From Salinivirgaceae bacterium (GTDB taxonomy: Bacteria > Bacteroidota > Bacteroidia > Bacteroidales > SZUA-534): a stretch of 64,000 bases of DNA. Of this stretch, positions 52,159-61,900 are shown piece by piece; positions within the stretch are counted from its first letter, which is position 1, and each line of letters opens with the position of its first letter. The stretch spans positions 564,696-628,695 of the forward strand of contig JAFXQB010000001.1 in the NCBI GenBank assembly GCA_017527435.1, in the 5' to 3' direction. The position numbers were made by a program, and so were the translations under genes. The notes under the pieces are model-generated. The model was not told where the DNA came from, did no database searches, and saw only the letters and a program-made list of their open reading frames with translations.

Positions 52159-52998
52159 TTATTCTGCATACTTGTTTGCCTTTGTCAGCGTGTTAATGGT
52201 GTTAGTCTCGCCTTCCTGAAGGTCGTAGGTGACTTTGATGAAGGCGGCGTCTTTCAGAAAATCGACGTGGCCAATCTCTATGCTATTGATTTTGATACCG
52301 ATACGTTTCTCAAGGTCGGCAATCAGCTCGTCGCGTTTCTCGGGCACAATCATATCAATGCGGTCGTAGAGCACCAGTTTGGTGGTGGTGCGGTTGGCCG
52401 ATACGGCTGTTTCGAGAATGGCTATCAGTATCACAATCAGCAAGTTGACAATCGCCAGAACGGCAACATTTCCCAGTTCAAGCGCGTAGTGCGGTTTGGT
52501 GGCCACATCGACAACCTGATAGAGCGACGCAAGGCCATTGACAGCCGCAAGTGCAATAATGATAAACAGATAGGTCATTTCGCGGATTGGCACCGTCTCG
52601 GTCCGGTAGCGGATGACGCCGAAGATGGCGAACAAGCCCAGAGTCATTCCCACGCCCACCGACACGCTTCCCATCACGTAGAGCAGCGCCAGCATCGCCG
52701 ATGAGAAAATCATAAAAGTGAAATAGTAGTCGCGGCGGCGGCTCTTACGGTAGTAGAAGAACTGCACCAGAATCCAGCACACAACAAGATTGAGCAGGAA
52801 GCGGATTCCCAGCTCGCCAAGTTTCTGCTGCGTGGTCATCATTGCGTCGGTAATTGTCTGCACATCAAACAGTTCGTCGTCGGGCTCGGGGTTGCCGAAG
52901 TCGGCGAGAGCGGCAACATCGGTTGCTTCTTGTGCAAAGGTGCTCACGGTTGGGAACGCCAGCGCGAGCGACATCAGGATAACAAAAATTCTAATCAT
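52159..52998 (-). CDS. DUF4956 family membrane protein
   Basis: A 279-residue protein with a signal-like start (MIRIFVILMSLALAFPTVST), four membrane helices (about residues 64-215) containing GMTLGLFAIFGVIRYRTETV, and a C-terminal cytoplasmic domain of about 70 residues (EKRDELIADLEKRIGIKINS). DUF4956 genes commonly neighbour VTC-domain genes. The start overlaps the VTC stop by eight bases, suggesting coupled translation. Confidence 0.88.
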   Translation of the reverse strand: MIRIFVILMSLALAFPTVSTFAQEATDVAALADFGNPEPDDELFDVQTITDAMMTTQQKLGELGIRFLLNLVVCWILVQFFYYRKSRRRDYYFTFMIFSSAMLALLYVMGSVSVGVGMTLGLFAIFGVIRYRTETVPIREMTYLFIIIALAAVNGLASLYQVVDVATKPHYALELGNVAVLAIVNLLIVILIAILETAVSANRTTTKLVLYDRIDMIVPEKRDELIADLEKRIGIKINSIEIGHVDFLKDAAFIKVTYDLQEGETNTINTLTKANKYAE

Positions 52999-53797
52999 AA
53001 CATTCTATTTTTGAGTTTATTACTTTTTCAATTCGTCGTATTTTCTTTTTGAATCTGTTCGATTTCACGTTCGGATTGGTGATGGTGGTGCCGATGCAGT
53101 ATTTGCTCATCCGCATCGGTTTCACTCTGTGGTTCAGCAAGATGCGTTTCATCTGCGAATCGGCGCGACCGTCCTGCTTCAACTCAATGATGACGGCGTT
53201 TTTCAGCGACGACTTCAGCCCCGTGGTGTGGTTCACAAACCGCAGATTGGTGTCGATGGTCAGGCGCTCGGTTTTGGCGGCGTTCACCAGCGTGATGCGG
53301 TTGAAGATGGTTTCCATCTGCGGCACAATGTCGTTGACGGTGAAGGACGAGTTGTTTGCTAGAAAATCGGCTGCGGCCGCGTTGCTGCGAAAATCGAAGA
53401 ACAGGCTGTTGTCGATTTCGGTGCGCTTCTTCTTGGTTCGCTTCTTGTTATTCTTGTGCTTGATTTCCAGAAATGTCTGACCAGAAGCCACATACACTCG
53501 CGTGCGCACCTTCTGCCGCACCATCCGGCGGTTGTGGTGGTCGAGAAACATCCGCAGTTCAGGCGTGTCGTAATACATACTGTTATAGGGACTTACCTTC
53601 TTGCCTTCAACCACAAGCGCGCGGTAGCCTTCGGCGTGTGCGTCGCGCAGAATGGCCAGCAACACATCTTCGTTGGTCAGATATTTCGAGTCGATGCGGT
53701 TCATCAGCTTAATCGAGTCCATCTCAGGCAGAGTGATGGGCTCGATGGCGCGCACTTCGTCGGTCGATTCCAAGTCGATATGTTGGTTAGTTGGCAT
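52991..53797 (-). CDS. VTC-domain protein (polyphosphate polymerase-like)
   Basis: A 268-residue protein of the triphosphate tunnel (VTC) fold: MNRIDSKYLT near residue 34, YNSMYYDTPELRMFLDHHNR near residue 71, the basic strand VRQKVRTRVYVASGQTFLE-like region, then EIKHKNNKKRTKKKR, and ELKQDG near residue 219. In yeast, Vtc4 makes polyphosphate with this fold; in bacteria the activity of stand-alone VTC proteins is largely inferred. The ATG at 53797 overlaps the stop of the YD-like gene upstream. No SPX domain is present. Confidence 0.88.
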   Translation of the reverse strand: MPTNQHIDLESTDEVRAIEPITLPEMDSIKLMNRIDSKYLTNEDVLLAILRDAHAEGYRALVVEGKKVSPYNSMYYDTPELRMFLDHHNRRMVRQKVRTRVYVASGQTFLEIKHKNNKKRTKKKRTEIDNSLFFDFRSNAAAADFLANNSSFTVNDIVPQMETIFNRITLVNAAKTERLTIDTNLRFVNHTTGLKSSLKNAVIIELKQDGRADSQMKRILLNHRVKPMRMSKYCIGTTITNPNVKSNRFKKKIRRIEKVINSKIECYD

Positions 53798-54203
53798 CTT
53801 CGGCGATGTATTCAAAGATTTTTGTCACCAGCAGCTTGCCTTTGGCGTCGTAGGTGCATTGTGTCTTCTTGCGCCCGAACTCGTTGTATTCGTATGTTTT
53901 ATAGGTCTGCAAGCGGTTGTGGTTGTCATAAACAAGTTCCTTTGTGACCTTTCCTGCGGCGTTGTACTCGAAGCGTTTGCGCCATTTCACCCCCGACGGG
54001 CTGTACTCAATTTCTTCAATTTTTCGGCCGTCGGAATTGTAGGTGGTTGTGTGGTCCAGAATCTGCGCGTTGGTCTTCACATCGGTGTTCCACTCTTTGA
54101 TTACAAGGTTTTTCTTGTTGATTTTCTGCGCCGTTTGGTCCTGTGCGCTCGCCATTCCGGCCGCACCAGCCAACACCGCCAACACTAGAATTATTTTTTT
54201 CAT
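53787..54203 (-). CDS. Small exported YD-repeat-like protein
   Basis: A 138-residue protein with signal MKKIILVLAVLAGAAGMASA and strands in the pattern YNSDGRKIEEIEYSPSGVKW, FEYNAAGKVTKELVYDNHNR, YEYNEFGRKKTQCTYDAKGK. These are like short MORN/YD-type repeats (Y-N/D-x-G-R-K). The stop overlaps the VTC ATG by 11 bases, so it is the first gene of the VTC unit. It is likely periplasmic. Function unknown. Confidence 0.75.
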   Translation of the reverse strand: MKKIILVLAVLAGAAGMASAQDQTAQKINKKNLVIKEWNTDVKTNAQILDHTTTYNSDGRKIEEIEYSPSGVKWRKRFEYNAAGKVTKELVYDNHNRLQTYKTYEYNEFGRKKTQCTYDAKGKLLVTKIFEYIAEDAN

Positions 54204-54356
54204 AATATGTTTGTTATCGTTTTACTCAATTAAGATGCCGATTCTGTTTTTTCGACACTGCAAATAACGTTTTTTTAACCGAAAAAATATTTGCAGAATG
54301 ATTTTTCATCCGTGAAACACGACAATTTTGGAAATAATCCGTTCGAAACATCATTC

Positions 54357-55679
54357 TCATTCGACAATCTTACCTATCAGCGTCGCCGACGTGCTGCTTT
54401 CAACCTTCACGTTCACATAATCGCCAGGTTTCTGCCCTTTGTGCGGAAACACAATCATCTTGTTCTGCGAACTGCGGCCGCACCATTCGGCGTCAGAGCG
54501 CTTGCTCGGGCCTTCAACCAAAACTTCGAATGTCTTGCCAATGTCGCGTTGGTTCGATTCGGCTGAAAGCGTGTTCTGCAAATCGATAATCTGCTGCAAC
54601 CGAGCCACTTTCACATCTTCAGGCACATTGTCGGGCATTGTGCGGGCGGCCTTGGTTCCGGGGCGTTCCGAGTATTTGAACATAAACGCCGAGTCGAACT
54701 TCGCCCACCGCATAAGGTCGAGTGTAAGCTGTTGGTCTTCATCGGTTTCGGAATGGAAGCCGCAGAAAACATCGGTGCTGATGGCGCACTCGGGAATATA
54801 CTTGCGGATGGCCTCAATGCGGCCCATATACCACTCGCGGGTGTATTTGCGGTTCATCGCCTCAAGAATCTTGTTGCTGCCGCTCTGCACAGGCAGATGA
54901 ATATGTCGGCAGATATTCGGGTGATTAGCAATCACTTGCAGTGTTTCATCGGCCATATCCTTGGGGTGGCTTGTCGAGAAGCGGATGCGCATTGTGGGAA
55001 ACTTTTCTGCAACAGTTTCAAGCAGTTGCGGGAATTTTATCTCACCATTGGCACTTTTAAAATTGTATGAGTTCACGTTCTGCCCGAGCAGCGTAACCTC
55101 TTTGTAGCCATTACTGTCAAGGTCGGCCACTTCGGCCAGAATGTCGGCAATGTCGCGGCTGCGCTCGCGTCCGCGGGTGTAGGGCACAATGCAGTATGAG
55201 CAGAAATTGTTGCAGCCCCGCATAATGCTCACAAACGCCGACACACCGTTGGTCTCGATGCGTGTGGGACAGATGCCCGCATAGGTTTCGGTTACCGAGA
55301 GTTCGGTGTCGATGGCAGGATGACCGCCAAGCGCCTTTGACACAAGTATTGGCAGATGTATGTACGAGTCGGGGCCCGCCACAATGTCAACCGATTTTTT
55401 CTCAATCAGTTCCTTGCCGAGCCGCTCAGCCATACAGCCGATAACACCAACCAGCAGGCCTGACTTTTGACGTTTAAGTTGCTGAAGCCCATCGAGTTTT
55501 GCCCAGATGCGCTGCTCGGCGTTGTCGCGGATTGAACAGGTGTTGAGCAGAATGATGTCGGCCTCGTCACGCTCACGCGTATAGTCGTAGCCTTCGGCCT
55601 GCATAATAGCCGCAACCACCTCACTGTCAGCCACATTCATCTGACACCCGTAGGTTTCGATGTATAATTTCTTTCCCAT
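54357..55679 (-). CDS. miaB: tRNA-2-methylthio-N6-dimethylallyladenosine synthase
   Basis: A 440-residue radical SAM methylthiotransferase. The N-terminal MTTase domain has YGCQMNVADSE and LLNTCSIRDNAEQR, the radical SAM core has the CxxxCxxC cluster in MRGCNNFCSYCIVPYTRGRE near residue 153 and the TRAM domain lies at the end (PGDYVNVKVESSTSATLIG). It modifies A37 of tRNAs reading UNN codons. It starts three bases after the rsh gene stop. Confidence 0.95.
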   Translation of the reverse strand: MGKKLYIETYGCQMNVADSEVVAAIMQAEGYDYTRERDEADIILLNTCSIRDNAEQRIWAKLDGLQQLKRQKSGLLVGVIGCMAERLGKELIEKKSVDIVAGPDSYIHLPILVSKALGGHPAIDTELSVTETYAGICPTRIETNGVSAFVSIMRGCNNFCSYCIVPYTRGRERSRDIADILAEVADLDSNGYKEVTLLGQNVNSYNFKSANGEIKFPQLLETVAEKFPTMRIRFSTSHPKDMADETLQVIANHPNICRHIHLPVQSGSNKILEAMNRKYTREWYMGRIEAIRKYIPECAISTDVFCGFHSETDEDQQLTLDLMRWAKFDSAFMFKYSERPGTKAARTMPDNVPEDVKVARLQQIIDLQNTLSAESNQRDIGKTFEVLVEGPSKRSDAEWCGRSSQNKMIVFPHKGQKPGDYVNVKVESSTSATLIGKIVE

Positions 55680-55682
55680 CGT

Positions 55683-57917
55683 TTACATTTCGATTTTCGT
55701 TTCAGCCTTGTCATCGAGCATATCGCGCGTCACGTGCGACATTCCCTTAATCTTCGACAAATCCTTGATTATCTGCGTAAGAAATTCATTATTATGCACA
55801 TACACATCTATGGTGCCCTCAAAAATACCGTCGTGGCAATCGATGTTTATCGCCCTCAAGTTCACGTCCAACTGATTGGTGATGGTTTTCGTCACCTTGT
55901 TGATGGCGTCGGAATTGTAAACGCCCTTGATTTTGATGCGGCCCAGGTAGGCCATCATCTTGTGCGATGTCCACTCAACCTTCACCACGTTCGAACTGTC
56001 GCTCGAACTGAGTTTTATGGCGTATGGACACGATGTGCTGTGGATTATCAGCTCGTCGTCGGCAATGCGGTAGCCAATCACGTCGTCGCCAGGAATCGGG
56101 TTGCAGCACGATGCAATCTGATAGCCCTGCGTGTTGTCGTCAACCACCAGCGGTTTCGACTTGTCGAACTTCTTCGTGGCGTCAATCTTCGAACTGGACC
56201 GCGATATTCCCCAGAATTTCATCCACTTGCTGAGCGAGCGCTTTTCCATAATGTTCTTGAACTCGTCAACGGTGATTTTCTTTGTGCCGAGTTTGAAGTA
56301 AAGTTCGTCTTTGTTGCGCGTCTGGAAGTGGTTGTATAATTTCCTGAAAATGTTCGAGTTAATTTGCATCTTAGTCTGCTCGAGCAGCCACTCAAGGTGC
56401 AGTTTGCCTTCGGTCGACACGTTGCGGCGCTGGTCCTTGAAGAAACTCTTGATGGTGTTGCGTGCCTTTGCCGTTGTCACATAGTCAATCCATTCAGGTT
56501 CAGGCTGTTGCTTTTCCGATGTCAGAATTTCGATTTGGTCGCCAGCATTCAGTTCCTGATTCAGCGACACCAGTTTGTGGTTCACCTTGGCACCGTAAGC
56601 GTGATAGCCCACCTGCGAGTGGATTTCGAATGCGAAGTCGAGCACCGTTGATTTTGCAGGCAGCGTAACTGACTCACCTTTAGGCGTGAACACCGTGATT
56701 TCCGATGCGAAAAGGTTCAGTTTGAACTCATCTAGAAAATCGAAAGCGTCGTTTTTGGGGTCCTCAAGCATCTTGCGAATCTCAAAAATCCACTTATCCA
56801 GTTCATTTTCAGTGGTTGTATTCTCTTTGTACTTCCAGTGAGCGGCATATCCGTGTTCGGCAATGTCGTTCATACGGCGTGAGCGAATCTGCACTTCAAC
56901 CCATTGTCCGCCAGGGCCCATCACCGTGGTGTGCAGCGCCTCGTAGCCGTTCGATTTCGGCTGGCTTATCCAGTCGCGGATGCGGTCTGGACGCGGCGTG
57001 TAAAGGTCGGTGATAATTGAGTAGATGGCCCAGCACTGCGTTTTTTCAGGGATGTTAGGATCGGGATCGAAGATGATGCGGATGGCAAACAGGTCGTAGA
57101 TTTCCTCGAGCGGCACTTTTTTCGTTTCCATCTTGTGCCAGATTGAGTAAATCGACTTCGGCCGACCAGTAATCTCGTAGGTGTATTTTTCGGCGTTCAA
57201 CCTTGCGGTGATGGGCAGCGAAAACCGATTGATGTAGGTGAACCGTTTCTGCTCGCTAGCCTTAATAAAACTTGCGATACGCTGATATTCAAACGGATGA
57301 TGGTATTTCAGACACAAATCTTCGAGTTCGGTTTTGATTGAGTACAAACCCAGGCGGTGAGCCAGCGGCGCATAGATGAACAGCGTCTCGCTCGCGATTT
57401 TGAGCTGCTTGTTGGGCGGCATACTGTCGAGCGTGCGCATATTGTGCAGACGGTCGGCCAACTTGATGAAAATCACCCGCAGGTCGTCGGCCATCGTCAT
57501 AATTATCTTCTTGAAATTTTCAGCCTGAAGGTCGGTCTGTCCGTCGAAAACGCCCGCAATTTTGGTCAGGCCATCAACAATGTTGGCAATCTTGTCGCCA
57601 AACTGCAGGCGGATATCCTCAACAGTGAAATCGGTATCTTCAACCACATCGTGCAGCAGCGCCGAAACAATTGATTTAGTGCCCAATCCTATCTCAGTTG
57701 TGGCAATTTTTGCCACAGCAATCGGATGCAGGATGTAGGGCTCGCCCGACTTGCGGCGCATATTGGCGTGAGCGCCGTTCGCCAGATTGAACGCCTTGGT
57801 TATCAAAGCCTTGTCCTCTTCACTCTGCGACATCCGCGCCGACTGAAGCAAGTCTTGGAAATGGTCTTGTATAAGTTGTTTTTCCTCGTCAGTAAATTCT
57901 GAATTCTTTACATCCAT
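55683..57917 (-). CDS. RelA/SpoT homologue, bifunctional (p)ppGpp synthase/hydrolase
   Basis: A 744-residue stringent-response enzyme. The hydrolase HD motif lies in VSALLHDVVEDTDFTVEDI near residue 85, IFIKLADRLHNMRTL follows near residue 153, the synthase region includes KSNGYEALHTTVMGPGGQWV near residue 328, the TGS domain is near residue 410 (VFTPKGESVTLPAKSTVLDF) and a C-terminal ACT domain covers the last 75 residues. The intact HD and synthase motifs point to both activities. The ATG at 57917 is used; a TTG nine bases upstream is possible. TACATTTG lies 22 bases upstream. Confidence 0.94.
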   Translation of the reverse strand: MDVKNSEFTDEEKQLIQDHFQDLLQSARMSQSEEDKALITKAFNLANGAHANMRRKSGEPYILHPIAVAKIATTEIGLGTKSIVSALLHDVVEDTDFTVEDIRLQFGDKIANIVDGLTKIAGVFDGQTDLQAENFKKIIMTMADDLRVIFIKLADRLHNMRTLDSMPPNKQLKIASETLFIYAPLAHRLGLYSIKTELEDLCLKYHHPFEYQRIASFIKASEQKRFTYINRFSLPITARLNAEKYTYEITGRPKSIYSIWHKMETKKVPLEEIYDLFAIRIIFDPDPNIPEKTQCWAIYSIITDLYTPRPDRIRDWISQPKSNGYEALHTTVMGPGGQWVEVQIRSRRMNDIAEHGYAAHWKYKENTTTENELDKWIFEIRKMLEDPKNDAFDFLDEFKLNLFASEITVFTPKGESVTLPAKSTVLDFAFEIHSQVGYHAYGAKVNHKLVSLNQELNAGDQIEILTSEKQQPEPEWIDYVTTAKARNTIKSFFKDQRRNVSTEGKLHLEWLLEQTKMQINSNIFRKLYNHFQTRNKDELYFKLGTKKITVDEFKNIMEKRSLSKWMKFWGISRSSSKIDATKKFDKSKPLVVDDNTQGYQIASCCNPIPGDDVIGYRIADDELIIHSTSCPYAIKLSSSDSSNVVKVEWTSHKMMAYLGRIKIKGVYNSDAINKVTKTITNQLDVNLRAINIDCHDGIFEGTIDVYVHNNEFLTQIIKDLSKIKGMSHVTRDMLDDKAETKIEM

Positions 57918-57939
57918 TGTGTACAATTTTGATATCGGG

Positions 57940-57947
57940 CAAATGTA
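57940..57947 (-). promoter_or_regulatory. Promoter -7 box of the rsh-miaB unit
   Basis: The minus strand reads TACATTTG, 22 bases before the ATG at 57917. Confidence 0.55.
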
Positions 57948-57993
57948 ATTTTAAGTTTGGTTAAACCGATTTTTTCAACACCCTTTTTACATT

Positions 57994-58680
57994 TCAAAAC
58001 TTTACAATCTGGCAATAATCCTTCGGCTCGTAGTTATGCGGGAAAACGTAAAAATAGGCACCTTTTTTCGACGAAACTGTATCCTTATCGGCCGTTTGCA
58101 ACAAAACATTGAGCGAAGCCACCTTCTTACGGAAGTTACCTGGGTCAAAAGTGTGCTGAAAAATAGCGTTATACAAGTTGTTAAGTTGCGTGAGAGTGAA
58201 CTTACGCGGCAGCAATTCGCGCCCAAGAAGTTCGTGCGACGCCTTATATTGAAGACGTTGCAAAGCAATGTCAATCATATTTTTATGATCGAACACCAAT
58301 GAAGGAAGTTCAGTAATCGGGAACCACTCGCCATTGTGCTCCTCAACCAGTTCTCTGTTGTGGTTGTCGTTACAGATTAGGGCGTAGAAAGCCATACTTA
58401 TCACACGTTCGGCAGGTTCGCGGTCAGGTTGTGAAAAGGCAGCCACCTGCTCAAGGAAAATGTCGTGCAGCCCAACCGTTTGCAACAACACGCGACGCGC
58501 TGCATCTTCGAGCGATTCTTGGTTGGCCACAAAGCCTCCCATAAGCGACCAATCACCTTTGCATGGCTCGATGTTGCGCGGATAGAGCAGCACCTTAAGT
58601 TGACCGTTGTCATAGGTGAAAACCACACAGTCGACAGCTACGTGGATTTTAGGATAACCTTTATATATTGTTTTTGCCAT
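57994..58680 (-). CDS. NUDIX-derived transcription regulator (NrtR/AraR-like), catalytic residues lost
   Basis: A 228-residue protein with an N-terminal NUDIX domain and a C-terminal winged helix (about residues 150-228, with LPRKFTLTQLNNLYNAIFQH and DPGNFRKKVASLNV). The NUDIX box keeps GGFVANQESLEDAAR but the REUXEE part reads RVLLQT, so the catalytic glutamates are missing. In the NrtR/AraR group such a domain has become a ligand sensor for a repressor of NAD or sugar genes. The start MAKTIYKGYPKIHVAVDCVV fits the family. The target operon cannot be told from this window. Stands alone. Confidence 0.88.
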   Translation of the reverse strand: MAKTIYKGYPKIHVAVDCVVFTYDNGQLKVLLYPRNIEPCKGDWSLMGGFVANQESLEDAARRVLLQTVGLHDIFLEQVAAFSQPDREPAERVISMAFYALICNDNHNRELVEEHNGEWFPITELPSLVFDHKNMIDIALQRLQYKASHELLGRELLPRKFTLTQLNNLYNAIFQHTFDPGNFRKKVASLNVLLQTADKDTVSSKKGAYFYVFPHNYEPKDYCQIVKF

Positions 58681-58699
58681 CAGATTTATAAAAAGTGCA

Positions 58700-58707
58700 C
58701 AAATATA
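58700..58707 (-). promoter_or_regulatory. Promoter -7 box of the NUDIX-derived regulator
   Basis: The minus strand reads TATATTTG, 19 bases before the ATG at 58680. Confidence 0.55.
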
Positions 58708-58877
58708 ATGTGAGTTCGGAAAAATGAAGATGTCAAAACACATCTCTCGTATTTATTGGGCACAAAGTTTTATGACAACAATCATCTACTACCAAAAAAA
58801 ACTGTAAGCAACACTATTTTGTTAATAAAACCATTGTTACTAACACCATTTTAAGCGTATAAATTGAACGTTTATTT

Positions 58878-58885
58878 TATCTTTG
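58878..58885 (+). promoter_or_regulatory. Promoter -7 box of the giant sensor gene
   Basis: TATCTTTG matches TAnnTTTG, 25 bases before the ATG at 58911. Confidence 0.5.
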
Positions 58886-58910
58886 CGATTTGGAAGAACA
58901 AAAAGATAAT

Positions 58911-61900
58911 ATGAGAAAAATTACACTACTATTAGCTACAGCTTTATCTTGTTTGATTTGCAACGCACAGCAAATCAACAAGTATGGCGTCCCATTCATA
59001 ACCAACTACAAACCAACCACTGTACAGACACTTGGCATTGCTCAAGACCAACGCGGCATAATCTATTTTGCCAACGATGACGGCATCATCGAGTATGACG
59101 GTTCAGTCTGGAACAAAATTGACCTTATAGGCACAAAATCATTATCAATTGACGAAGACAACATTGTGCATGTGGGAACGGAAGGCGATTTTGGTTACCT
59201 ATACCCTAACCTCTCAGGCCAACTCAAGTTCGTATCTTTAGCTTCAAAAGTGCCCGATTCAATTCAAGTGAGTGGAATCTACAAAACTTATAGCCATGGC
59301 AAGCAAACTTATTATTGCTCACTGCTCAACATATTTGTGGCAGAAAAAGACAGCATAGTCAAAATCATAGATCTTCCGGAAAAAAGTTGGTTTACATTTA
59401 TGCAAGGTGACACGCTGATTATAAGCAACTCCGGCAATGAAATGACACTATATTTTGACAACCGCCTTCATTATACCAATTTGGAAACAGGAGGACTGTA
59501 CGGCATTGTACCCTATAAAAATGGTGAATACTTAATGGCCTCTGGCTCACAAGTCTATAAAGGTATTATTTCCGAAAAAAACACATTGCTTAAAATCAGA
59601 GACACCAACCCATTTATAGACAACTTGTACAAGAAGCATATACCATATGATTTGTCGAGGTATGGTGACAATTTTATTATGTCAACTATTATGGGTGACA
59701 AATACAGCATTTTGGTTATGAATAGCGATTTAGAACCAATTTACGCTGCAAACAAACAATGTGGACTGGGCTCAATCAATGCAGTTTGTTGTCTGCAACT
59801 TGGTCACATTCTATGGGCAGGACTCGACAATCGTATTTCAAAAATTGAAATAGGGAATGCTATTCACCATTTCGGTTCTGAATCCGGACTTGAAGGCGCA
59901 ATAAACGATATTTTTCAATTTGAAGGGGTAATGTATATTGGAACCAATGGTGGTGTATTCCGCTATGATTTCGATGAATTTGGGTTGCCGAAATTCACCC
60001 AAATCGATACATATATGGGACAGAAATTTATTAAATTTGCTATACCTGGTACCAACCGGAAAATGATGATTGTTGGAGGTGCCGTCAATATTACAATGTT
60101 TGAAAACGGACAAAAATGCAATGATCAAATCCGCAGAATCAACGGACAAAGCCTAATGCAATCAAAAAAACATCCCGAACTTCTCTATATCGGCTCTAAC
60201 ACAACAGGATTATATTGCTATAAATACCAAAACAGAGGGAAAACACATTGGGAAAAAGTATATAATATTCTTGAAGATTCTGACATATTTTCAATCGCCG
60301 AAGATAAAGATGGAAATATTTGGTGCTCAACCGACCGTGGCATTTTCAAAATTACTGAGGACGGGAAATCCTTCTTGCTGTATGACGAGGAAAACGGTCT
60401 ACCATCTATCGAAATGGCAACTGTGAAAAACATTAACGGGAGAATATTGTTCCTCACAATTGCCGGAATATACGAATTAAATGAATCCGAATCTACGTTT
60501 GAACCAAGCGATTTCCTAGGACAATTTAGCGCAGATACAACTATTGGCACATTAAATTTAAGCAACTACAAAGACGGATACATCTTATCGCGCGTCAACA
60601 TGAACACACAAACATGCTGGCTTGACTATGTGCGGAAAAATGATCAAGGCGAATTTTATCTTGAAAAAATCAGTGAATTTAAGAAACTGCCAAATGACGC
60701 GAATTTTTTCACCTACACTGACAACGAAAGCAATCTTTGGATTGGCATAGATGATATTCTTTATTGTTATAATCCAGAGTTAATTGACAAAAATCATCCC
60801 TATTATAAGAATCCATTTAACGCTCATGTAAGACAAATTATAGCCAATGACACAATTGTACTATTCGGTGGAGCTTTTAAATCAGCGAATGGTGGCATTG
60901 CTTTGTCCCAACCAAAAAACGAAATTGTTGAGATTCCATATAGTGAAAACTCGCTCACATTCCGCTATAGTTCTACTTTCTATGACTCAGAAGATAAAAC
61001 TGAATACTCAACAATGATTGAGGGCGATGACAAAACATGGTCGAAATGGAAAAATAGCACTGAATACACCCGTATGCACTTGAGCGAAGGCAACTATACC
61101 TTCAAAGTTAAGGCACGCAACATCTACGGTGTTGAGAGCGAGGTGGCAACATTCGCATTCACCATCAAACCTCCATTCTACCGCACCATAGTTGCTTATC
61201 TGCTTTATGTGATCCTATTGGTGGTTCTGGTTTACGGAATTGTGAAATGGAACACACACCGACTCATTGAAGAGAAGAAAAAACTGGAACAGAAAATCGC
61301 CGAAGCCACAGAAGAGATTCGCGGACAGAACATCCAACTCGAGCAACAGAAAGACGAGATTGAGAAACAGAAAGATGAAATTCAGTCGAGTATCAACTAC
61401 GCACGCCGAATCCAACGCGCCCTGCTCACCCCCGACGAAGTCATCGACAAGATTTTCCCAGACCACTTCCTGCTCTACAAACCGCGAAACGTGGTGAGTG
61501 GCGACTACTACTGGTTCGGCCAGTTCGGCGACTACAAGGTGAGCATTGTGGCCGACTGTACGGGACACGGCGTTCCGGGCGGTTTCATGAGCATGCTCGG
61601 TATGACAAACTTGAACTACATTGTGGGCCAGGAACTTCGCCCCGATGAGATTCTGAACAAGCTGCGTAACGCCATCATCACCAGCTTGCGGCAGAAAGAC
61701 GACTCAATCCAACCGACCGGCGACGAAAAAGCCGACCGCCGCGCCGCTTTTGCCGCAGCAACCGAAAAGAAAGACCGTAGCCAAGACGGTATGGACGTGG
61801 CCATGTATGTGTTGAACGAGAAAGAAATGACTCTATCGTTTGCCGGTGCCAACAACCCACTCGTACTCATCCGCGATGGTGAAGTTGAAGTGGTGAAAGC

